A DNA stretch of 5,144 nucleotides from Oscillospiraceae bacterium (GTDB lineage: Bacteria; Bacillota; Clostridia; WRCU01). Where the stretch lies: the NCBI GenBank assembly GCA_009783805.1, contig WRCU01000147.1, positions 1-5,144 of the forward strand, written 5' to 3'. Below are positions 1-5,144 of the stretch, one piece after another; position 1 is the first letter of the stretch; each line of letters opens with the position of its first letter. The position numbers and the translations under genes were made by a program. The notes below the pieces were generated by a model, which made no database searches, was not told where the DNA came from, and worked only from the letters and a program-made list of their open reading frames with translations.

Positions 1-690
1 GAACAAGGCCTCAGCCTCTATACGCCTTTCGCGCGGGTCGTCCACGCCTCGGACGACGACGCCGCTCAGCGCCTTATCCCCGAGCAAGGCCGAGACCACG
101 GCGCCCATCACGAACTCCACGTTCCCGCACGAGCGCGCCTGCCTCACCAGCGCCTCGTCCGCCCTGAACGCGCCGCGCCTATGCACCACGTACACCCTGG
201 AGCATAGCTTGGATAGGAAGACCGCGTCGCCGAGGGCCGTATTGCCCCCCCCAGCCACCACCGCGGCCTTGCCCTTGAAAAAGGCGCCGTCGCACGTGGC
301 GCAGTATGAGACGCCCATGCCCAAGAAAGCCTCTTCGCCCCCGACGCCCAGCCTGCGGGGGCGGCATCCCGCGGCTATCACGACGCTCCTCGCGGCAAGG
401 GTTTCGGACCCCGCGCCGACCTTCATGATGCCGTCCTCGACGGCCAGTGAGCCCACGCGGCCATCCATGAACTCCACCCCGTGCCTGCGGACGTGCGAGA
501 CCATCCTTTCGGCCAGCTCATAGCCTGGGATGGACTCAAAGCCCAGGTAATTCTCGATCAGATGCGTCTGGGCGGCCTGGCCTCCCATGACGCCCCTTTC
601 CACGACCGTCACGGACAGCCCGAACCGCGAGGCGTACAGCGCCGCGTTCAGGCCGGCCGGACCCGCGCCGATCACGATCATGTCACGCAC
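1..690 (-). CDS. trxB: Thioredoxin reductase (NADPH, FAD), C-terminus cut off by the window edge
   Basis: Cytosolic flavoenzyme that passes electrons from NADPH through FAD and a redox-active disulfide to thioredoxin. The visible 230 residues begin MRDMIVIGAGPAG, the Rossmann FAD-binding motif (GxGxxG at about residues 8-13). The redox centre CATC is at Cys130 and Cys133, followed by DGAFF as in the family. The NADPH loop GGGNTALGDA is at about 147-156, and HRRGAFR (170-176) matches the arginine-rich motif that binds the NADPH 2'-phosphate. Family members are usually about 300-320 residues, so roughly 80 residues, including the final FAD-contacting segment, lie beyond base 1. The start is taken as GTG at 690 because its N-terminus aligns exactly with the usual MYDLIIIGAGPAG beginning and AGGGGGTG lies upstream; ATG at 681 is an alternative. 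The frame is open to base 1 without a stop. It lies 64 bases after the transglutaminase gene on the same strand. Family assignment is firm; the exact substrate (thioredoxin or a related protein) is inferred. Confidence 0.95.
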   Translation of the reverse strand, partial: MRDMIVIGAGPAGLNAALYASRFGLSVTVVERGVMGGQAAQTHLIENYLGFESIPGYELAERMVSHVRRHGVEFMDGRVGSLAVEDGIMKVGAGSETLAARSVVIAAGCRPRRLGVGGEEAFLGMGVSYCATCDGAFFKGKAAVVAGGGNTALGDAVFLSKLCSRVYVVHRRGAFRADEALVRQARSCGNVEFVMGAVVSALLGDKALSGVVVRGVDDPRERRIEAEALF

Positions 691-697
691 CCTGCGG

Positions 698-705
698 CAC
701 CCCCT
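698..705 (-). promoter_or_regulatory. Ribosome binding site of trxB
   Basis: The minus strand reads AGGGGGTG here, with its last G of the G run nine bases before the GTG start at 690. A second purine run, AGGGTG at 693-688, sits six bases before the in-frame ATG at 681, so the site does not by itself decide the start. The GTG is preferred because of the family N-terminus. Confidence 0.5.
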
Positions 706-708
706 AGA

Positions 709-721
709 TGGCCGACGGCCA
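709..721 (-). other. Second inverted repeat in the gap before trxB
   Basis: The minus strand reads TGGCC-GTC-GGCCA, a perfect five-pair stem with a three-base loop, ending four bases before the putative trxB ribosome binding site. Just upstream the motif TTGGC occurs twice, separated by nine bases. This could be a small operator or an mRNA structure near the ribosome site, but such short GC-rich repeats arise easily by chance in DNA of this composition. I see no convincing -35/-10 pair in the gap. Confidence 0.25.
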
Positions 722-737
722 ATTGCATTGCGCCAAG

Positions 738-752
738 GCCCGCATGGCGGGC
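738..752 (-). other. Short GC-rich hairpin just after the transglutaminase stop
   Basis: A perfect inverted repeat, GCCCGC-CAT-GCGGGC on the minus strand, starts two bases after the TGA stop of the transglutaminase gene. The stem is six G:C pairs with a three-base loop. No run of T follows, so it is not a standard intrinsic terminator. It could act as a 3' mRNA stabiliser, a weak terminator, or have no role. The inverted repeat is seen directly; any role is inferred. Confidence 0.4.
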
Positions 753-754
753 AG

Positions 755-3430
755 TCATTGGAAGATCCTGCATAGGACGTACCTTTCCATGAAATACGCC
801 GTCCGGGTGAGCGCATACCTCGTCTTCGCCGATATCTTCTCATGGAAGTAGGCCAGCTCGGGCCTTACGTCGCCCGATATCTCGCCTTGCCCATAGCGCG
901 CCTCGTTGAACATCTCGGTGACCTTCCTGAAGGAGACCCCACCCGTGAGGAACTGCCTGAACCCGACCGTGCCCGAAAGCCGCTCGGCATACTCCATGGG
1001 CGTCTCGCTGGGGGCCTTAGGCAGGAGCTGGAGGTCAAGGTGGTGCATGATCTCCGAATATGTCCGGATAATGAGCCCGCGAGGGTCCATTCCTCTCATG
1101 GACCTGCCGTGCCTGGACTTCTTCAATTTATAGCGGAAGGCCATGAACGCGGCCGCGAGCAAGGGTATGGTCGGCAGCACTACGGCCGGGCTGAGGACGA
1201 CGGCCATGACCCCCGCCCCATCCTCGGCCACGATGGCCGACTCGCCCCCGCCTTCCTTGTATAGGTTCTCGTAATATTCCTTCCAGTATTCGTAGCTCAT
1301 GTCGTTCCCGGTATGCGGGGGTGAGGCGAGGTCCTCGCCTCCGTTCCACAGGTCGTCCCAGCCAGACCCTTGCTCCGGGCCGGACGAGGGGTCCGGCGTC
1401 GTGGGCGTCGGGTCGAAGACAGTCCAGCCCATGCCCTCGATGTAGGCCTCCACCCATGCGTGCGCCGTCCTGTTGGTCACCTCATATACGCCGTCCTCGG
1501 GCTCGCCGGAAGTGTAATAGCCCTCCACGTACCTGGCGGGTATGCCCGAAGCCCTGAGCATGACGACCATGGCCGACGCGAAGTACGAGCAGTACCCTTC
1601 CCTGGACTGGAAGAGGAAGTAGTCGACGAAGTCCGCCCCCTGCGGGACCGCCCCGGGCTTCAGGCTATAGGTGAACATGTCCCTCTTGAGATACCTCTCG
1701 ATGGATAGGGCCATGTCATACTCCGTGATCCCGGTGCCGTACCCCGACTGGATCTGGGCGATCGTGACCACCATCTCGGGCAGCGAGTCGGGCAGCTGCA
1801 GGAACGAATCCCTGATGCCTTCCGAGGCGTCGACGAACATCGAGACGTTCGCCCTAAGCCTCCTTACCTCGCCCAGCGTTAGGCTCACCCCGATCGGCGA
1901 GCATTCGTAGGCCAATCCGCGGTAGGGAAGGTAGGCCCTATCACCCCCGTAGCTGCCCGGCAGCATCAAGGAAGTCGGCATATATACCTGCAGGCGTTCG
2001 GCCGCGTCGTACCGCGCCGTGTCCTTATATACCCTGTCGGCCATCCCTGCCACCTCATCCTCGGTCAGCTCGGACCGCATGGGCGGGTATGAGCCGATGT
2101 CGCCGAAAGGATGCGCCGAGCCGTCTTCCGGATAGGCGCAGATGACCGACATGTCGATGAACGCGCCCACCTTCTCCCAGAAGCCGTTGCCCGACCGCCT
2201 CAGCATGTCCCTGTGCAGGACGGGGGCCTCGACCGCCTTGACCTTTACGGTGTATGAGAAGCCGGACGACTCCGTCTCGTCCACGTAGGAGTTCGTCAGC
2301 CCATCGGTCCGTATGGCGTTCCCCGGCCTGGAGGAGCCCCTCACGATCTCGTAGGCGCCCAATACGTTGAAGACGGTCTTGGTCCTGACGTACCGGTACG
2401 TTATGCGTACGTCCAAGTCGACTATGGGGCCGCTGGCCAGATAGTCGTTGCCGATGACCTTGGCGGCGTTGGTCATGGCCATGGTGTCCAGGTAATAGCC
2501 GTTCAGGCCGCGCATGGACGAGTCGTAGCCTAGCCTGCCCTTGAGCCACTCGGTTCCGGTGTAGACGCTGTACACGCCGCCGCGTATGTACTGCGGGTAG
2601 TCGGCCCTCACCTCCAAGGCCAGGGAGTCGTCCAGCTCGATGTTGCCGCCGAGGCTCTTCCTGGACCCCATGAAGAGGTTCAAGGCGAACGAGTCGTAGG
2701 AATAGTATCTGTTGCCTTGGGGCGAGAATCGGTTGAATATCGAGACGAGCGTATTCTCCAGCCACAGCCATCTGGTCGGCGACTGGCTGTAGGGGAGGCT
2801 GACGACTATGGCCAGTACGATCGCCGTGAAGACGGAAACCCATAAGGCGAACTGCCCGGGACCCGCGTAGTCGTTGCCTCCCCTGGACCTGGCCTTGTGG
2901 TACTCGTTCATGACGACGTAGCATATGACCGCGAAAAGGAACATGTATAGGGCCGGGCGTGAGCTGAAGAACCTGAACAGGATCTGGACAACGAACAGCG
3001 AGGCGCCTCCCAGCACGGCCGGCAGGAACGTGAAGCGCCTCACGTTCGAGGCGACCACGAATGGGCATATGAGGAGGCATAGCAGGGCGGTGGTGACCAG
3101 CTCATACGCCTGGCTGACGTCCGTCGGGTGGTAAATGAACGCCCTCAGCCAGGCGACGTAGTCGGCCACCTCGCCGAAGGCGCCGAAGTATAGGGTCAGG
3201 GAGGCGGCCACGATGGTCAGGGACGCGAGCGTGATCAGCGTCGGGTAGACCGAGACCTTGTAGTTCATGGCCAACGCGAAGGCGGCCATGAAGGCGCAGA
3301 CCATCGCCACGATGAGCGCGTCGTCGGTCCGGAACCGCAGCGACGAGGTTAGGGCGACGACGATGCCCGAGCTGAACGCGGTCCCGACCAGCAGGTTCAT
3401 CAGGTAGTTGCCGAGGCTCCTCACGCGCAT
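755..3430 (-). CDS. TgpA-like membrane transglutaminase-domain protein (DUF3488 - transglutaminase core - DUF4129)
   Basis: An 891-residue membrane protein. About seven hydrophobic segments fill the N-terminal 214 residues (roughly 10-30, 36-54, 60-83, 110-128, 135-153, 158-174, 194-214), as in the DUF3488/TgpA N-terminal domain. A large, presumably extracytoplasmic region follows; YIRGGVYSVYTGTEW (281-295) is a family signature. The transglutaminase core is about 545-680, with the papain-like triad Cys614 (REGYCSYFASAMV), His657 (NRTAHAWVEAY) and Asp673 (VFDPTPT) all present, so it is probably catalytically competent as a transglutaminase or protease. A Pro/Gly/acid-rich linker (about 675-735) leads to a last membrane helix (about 739-764). 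The C-terminal cytoplasmic DUF4129 domain (about 785-850) carries SETPMEYAERL and FNEARYG. It starts at ATG 3430 after GGCGGG. It follows DUF58 by 61 bases, in the usual MoxR-DUF58-transglutaminase order. TgpA of Pseudomonas is about 670 residues, so this protein is longer, mostly in the ectodomain before the core. Substrate unknown. Confidence 0.93.
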   Translation of the reverse strand: MRVRSLGNYLMNLLVGTAFSSGIVVALTSSLRFRTDDALIVAMVCAFMAAFALAMNYKVSVYPTLITLASLTIVAASLTLYFGAFGEVADYVAWLRAFIYHPTDVSQAYELVTTALLCLLICPFVVASNVRRFTFLPAVLGGASLFVVQILFRFFSSRPALYMFLFAVICYVVMNEYHKARSRGGNDYAGPGQFALWVSVFTAIVLAIVVSLPYSQSPTRWLWLENTLVSIFNRFSPQGNRYYSYDSFALNLFMGSRKSLGGNIELDDSLALEVRADYPQYIRGGVYSVYTGTEWLKGRLGYDSSMRGLNGYYLDTMAMTNAAKVIGNDYLASGPIVDLDVRITYRYVRTKTVFNVLGAYEIVRGSSRPGNAIRTDGLTNSYVDETESSGFSYTVKVKAVEAPVLHRDMLRRSGNGFWEKVGAFIDMSVICAYPEDGSAHPFGDIGSYPPMRSELTEDEVAGMADRVYKDTARYDAAERLQVYMPTSLMLPGSYGGDRAYLPYRGLAYECSPIGVSLTLGEVRRLRANVSMFVDASEGIRDSFLQLPDSLPEMVVTIAQIQSGYGTGITEYDMALSIERYLKRDMFTYSLKPGAVPQGADFVDYFLFQSREGYCSYFASAMVVMLRASGIPARYVEGYYTSGEPEDGVYEVTNRTAHAWVEAYIEGMGWTVFDPTPTTPDPSSGPEQGSGWDDLWNGGEDLASPPHTGNDMSYEYWKEYYENLYKEGGGESAIVAEDGAGVMAVVLSPAVVLPTIPLLAAAFMAFRYKLKKSRHGRSMRGMDPRGLIIRTYSEIMHHLDLQLLPKAPSETPMEYAERLSGTVGFRQFLTGGVSFRKVTEMFNEARYGQGEISGDVRPELAYFHEKISAKTRYALTRTAYFMERYVLCRIFQ

Positions 3431-3439
3431 GGCCGCAAA

Positions 3440-3450
3440 CCCGCCTTTCC
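3440..3450 (-). promoter_or_regulatory. Ribosome binding site of the transglutaminase gene
   Basis: The minus strand reads GGAAAGGCGGG, ending nine bases before the ATG at 3430. It is the only purine-rich stretch at a suitable distance. The nearby upstream GTG and TTG triplets are out of frame, which supports the ATG as the start. Confidence 0.5.
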
Positions 3451-3491
3451 GGTCACTGGGCCCCCAAGGGGGGGACGAACGCCCGACGCCT

Positions 3492-4688
3492 TCAGGCGAC
3501 GTCCTCCAGGGAGGCCTTGGTGTCGCCGTCCTTGCATATCAGGCATAGCTTCACGCCGAAGTCGGAAAGCTGCCTTACCAGCTCGCCCAACTCGTCGTAG
3601 GTGACCTCCGCGTCCGTCTCGGCGACGTATATAAGCGTGATCTCGCGGTCCGCGGAGGCGAGCCTGCATACCTTGTCGAAGATCCCCAGGTCCGGGCAGG
3701 AGGTTATGAGGAAAATGCTGGAGCCCCGAAGCCCGTCTGTAAAGTATATGTCCATGACGTCGGAGAGGCTGGCGTCGGAGTCGAAAGGCTTTCGGGCGAC
3801 GAACTCGTATATGGGCGCGAAGTCCGACGGCGTGCTCGCCTCCATCCTCCCCAGGGCCCCCTCGCCATGGTACAGGAAGTCCACGCCCATCCAGTTGCTC
3901 AGGCCATGGTATATGACCGCTATCGCGCTCTCCGCGATCCTGTCGCTTACGTACTCGCGCTCCTTGGCCAGGCCGACGTTATAGTCGACGAACACGCTGA
4001 GCCTCATCTGCGCCGTGTTCTCATAGTTCTTTGAGACGAGCCTCTGCAGCTTGCCGGACAGCTTCCAATGGATCCGCCTCAAGGAGTCGCCGTAGGCGTA
4101 GTCCCTGATATGGGAGACGGCGGTCATGTCCTCGACCTCCGCCTTCACCTCCGGCTGCGTCTCTGAGATCAGGAAAGGGTCGGATCGGAGCTTGGTCAGT
4201 TGGACGATCCTCGGGTAGACCGTGACCGTGCGCTTGACGAGGGGCGAATACCTGACCTTGAACAGGCCCAGCAGGTCCGTGAGCTCGAAAGCCTCGACGC
4301 CCACGTCGTACACGCCCATGTACCCGCAGGTGAAGTCGAACTCGTACCTCTTCTTGCCGAACGGCCCCAGCGAGACCTTGTCTATCGATATCTCGGAGAT
4401 GAAGAACGGCACCTTCGTGAAGCGGACGGTAAGGTAGGGAACCATGAAGGGGGTTTCGTTTATCAGGAGGAGCCTATAACTTACCTTGTCCCCCTTGACC
4501 GCCGAAAATTCGCCGATCGACTCGATGTACTTGAACCTTATCCGTGTGACGGTGAGGAAGGCCAGGGAAAGCGCGGGCGCCGCCAGCACGGCGTATAGGA
4601 TGATGTAAGGCGCGGCCCTTCCCTGGAAGAACGTGAGCACGATGGAGGCCAGGATGATCCCGGCGTATGCCAGCCTATTTCGCCGCAT
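3492..4688 (-). CDS. DUF58 family membrane-anchored protein (MoxR-associated, degenerate vWA-like)
   Basis: A 398-residue protein. Two hydrophobic helices at the N-terminus (about 7-23 and 26-47) anchor it in the membrane; the rest is probably cytoplasmic. Residues about 55-165 form a beta-rich region (e.g. FTCGYMGVYDVG). The DUF58 hallmark follows at about 194-223: IRDYAYGDSLRRIHWKLSG, then LVSKNYE. After it, SVFVDYN (231-237) sits where the first strand of a von Willebrand A fold would be, but the usual DxSxS metal-binding motif reads D-Y-N-V-G, so metal binding is probably lost or altered, as in many members. Family length is about 300-450 residues, so it looks complete. The ATG at 4688 lies inside the end of moxR (14-base overlap) and is preceded by GGTGGG, which points to translational coupling. 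In other organisms DUF58 genes travel with moxR and transglutaminase genes, exactly as here. The molecular function is not established; a scaffold or client of the MoxR ATPase is the usual inference. Confidence 0.92.
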   Translation of the reverse strand: MRRNRLAYAGIILASIVLTFFQGRAAPYIILYAVLAAPALSLAFLTVTRIRFKYIESIGEFSAVKGDKVSYRLLLINETPFMVPYLTVRFTKVPFFISEISIDKVSLGPFGKKRYEFDFTCGYMGVYDVGVEAFELTDLLGLFKVRYSPLVKRTVTVYPRIVQLTKLRSDPFLISETQPEVKAEVEDMTAVSHIRDYAYGDSLRRIHWKLSGKLQRLVSKNYENTAQMRLSVFVDYNVGLAKEREYVSDRIAESAIAVIYHGLSNWMGVDFLYHGEGALGRMEASTPSDFAPIYEFVARKPFDSDASLSDVMDIYFTDGLRGSSIFLITSCPDLGIFDKVCRLASADREITLIYVAETDAEVTYDELGELVRQLSDFGVKLCLICKDGDTKASLEDVA

Positions 4689-5144
4689 ATTGACCCACCA
4701 CCGGTATGGGCACTGACCCCAGGATCCCGTCCACGATGTCCGCCGCGCTGAGCTTCCTCAGCTTGGCCTCCTGCCTGAGCATGATCCTGTGGTTGAGCAC
4801 GTGCGGGGCCATGGCCTTGACGTCGTCGGGGACGACGAAGTCCCTGCCCGAGTAGAACGCCCAGGCCTTCGACGCCTTGTAAAGCGCGATGGAGGCCCTG
4901 GGGCTGGCGCCGAGCGCGATCTCCCTATGGTCCCTCGTCGCGTTCGCCACCCGCACCACGTACCTGGCCAAGGAGTCGTCGAAGTGGACCTTGTCCACCA
5001 ACCCCTGGATCTCGGTTATCTCAGCTCCGCTGGCCACCGGGGGGGGTAGGGCGTCCTCCGGCCCACCCCCGTACCGCCTGACTATATCCGCCTCGTCGTC
5101 GAACGAGGGGTAGCCTATCGATATCTTCATGAAGAAACGGTCGA
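4675..5144 (-). CDS. MoxR-family AAA+ ATPase, C-terminal part (N-terminus outside the window)
   Basis: The frame is open to the right edge and codes for 155 visible residues; the true start lies beyond base 5144. The fragment begins DRFFMKISIGYPS, matching the conserved LDRFxMxxxxGYP segment after sensor 1 in MoxR ATPases, whose arginine is a likely arginine finger. GASPRAS (about residues 78-84 of the fragment) is the sensor-2 motif, and the helical lid continues through AFYSGRDFVVPDDV and VLNHRIML, ending near ILGSVPIPV, all typical of the family. The Walker A, Walker B and sensor-1 motifs must lie outside, so about half of the usual 310-330 residues is missing here. An ATG at 5130 exists but is internal, since the family-conserved DRFF codons precede it. 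MoxR proteins are cytosolic ATPases thought to remodel or insert cofactors into partner proteins. The stop codon overlaps the DUF58 start by 14 bases, so it heads this operon segment. Confidence 0.94.
   Translation of the reverse strand, partial: DRFFMKISIGYPSFDDEADIVRRYGGGPEDALPPPVASGAEITEIQGLVDKVHFDDSLARYVVRVANATRDHREIALGASPRASIALYKASKAWAFYSGRDFVVPDDVKAMAPHVLNHRIMLRQEAKLRKLSAADIVDGILGSVPIPVVGQYAAK
4694..4699 (-). promoter_or_regulatory. Ribosome binding site of the DUF58 gene, inside moxR
   Basis: GGTGGG on the minus strand lies five bases before the ATG at 4688 and within the last codons of the moxR frame. This placement fits re-initiation or coupled translation by ribosomes finishing moxR, and supports the chosen DUF58 start. 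Confidence 0.45.

Noticed and set aside
842..1708. Several plus-strand open frames of about 75-140 residues antisense to the transglutaminase gene
   Set aside because: Their products are low-complexity, Arg/Pro/Gly-rich, without motifs or ribosome sites, and they lie opposite conserved catalytic and DUF4129 coding sequence.
1979..2032. TATATA-like motifs (tatatacc) that could suggest archaeal TATA boxes or bacterial -10 elements
   Set aside because: They lie inside conserved coding sequence and arise from ATA and TAT codons; no start codon lies at a suitable distance downstream.
2055..3080. A 341-residue open frame on the minus strand inside the transglutaminase gene
   Set aside because: It is rich in Arg, Gln, Gly and Pro, has no recognisable domain and overlaps a frame with clear membrane segments and conserved motifs. 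It is a GC-driven shadow.
3458..3474. C7-TT-G5 tract on the minus strand between DUF58 and the transglutaminase gene, as a possible terminator
   Set aside because: The stem can only form with a very short loop, has no U-tract after it, and a terminator here would break a module normally expressed together. It is more likely a compositional G/C tract.
4200..4598. A 132-residue plus-strand open frame opposite the DUF58 gene
   Set aside because: It is charged and motif-free, and the opposite strand encodes the coherent DUF58 protein. No plus-strand promoter or ribosome site supports it.
1..5144. A novel defence or mobile-element system
   Set aside because: No transposase, integrase, toxin-antitoxin, nuclease, reverse transcriptase or repeat array is visible. 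MoxR/vWA-type pairs occur in some defence systems, but here the partners are DUF58 and a TgpA transglutaminase, which is the ordinary envelope-associated module.

Overview
The window carries four genes, all on the minus strand, so transcription runs from the right edge to the left. In transcription order they are: the C-terminal part of a MoxR-family AAA+ ATPase (cut by the right edge), a complete DUF58 protein, a complete membrane-anchored transglutaminase-like protein of the TgpA type (891 residues), and the first 230 residues of a thioredoxin reductase (cut by the left edge). I see no RNA gene, mobile element, CRISPR array, attachment site or origin. Coding density is very high, with only two gaps of about 61 and 64 bases.

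The organism is probably a bacterium with a GC-rich genome. Despite the high GC, AGG arginine codons and ATA isoleucine codons are frequent. The protein motifs look most like anaerobic Firmicutes/Clostridia-type homologues: the DUF58 signature with IHWKL, the TrxR NADPH loop GGGNTALGDA, and the TgpA ectodomain motif. Shine-Dalgarno-like purine or G-rich runs precede each start. A GC-rich archaeon or another high-GC anaerobic phylum cannot be excluded from these features alone.

The first three genes form the widespread MoxR - DUF58 - transglutaminase module. The moxR stop and the DUF58 start overlap by 14 bases, which suggests translational coupling, and the transglutaminase follows after 61 bases. 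In this module the MoxR ATPase is thought to act as a chaperone-like remodeller. DUF58 is a membrane-anchored protein with a degenerate von Willebrand A-like fold. The TgpA-like protein places a papain-like Cys-His-Asp catalytic domain outside the membrane and a small DUF4129 domain inside. The substrate is not known from the sequence.

The thioredoxin reductase lies 64 bases downstream on the same strand. It may be co-transcribed or have its own signals: the gap contains two short GC-rich inverted repeats but no convincing promoter or U-tract terminator. Its functional link to the module is unproven. I found no strong sign of a previously undescribed system. The points most worth checking are the enlarged ectodomain of the transglutaminase, the hairpins before trxB, the degenerate metal site of DUF58, and long G/C homopolymer runs inside two coding sequences.
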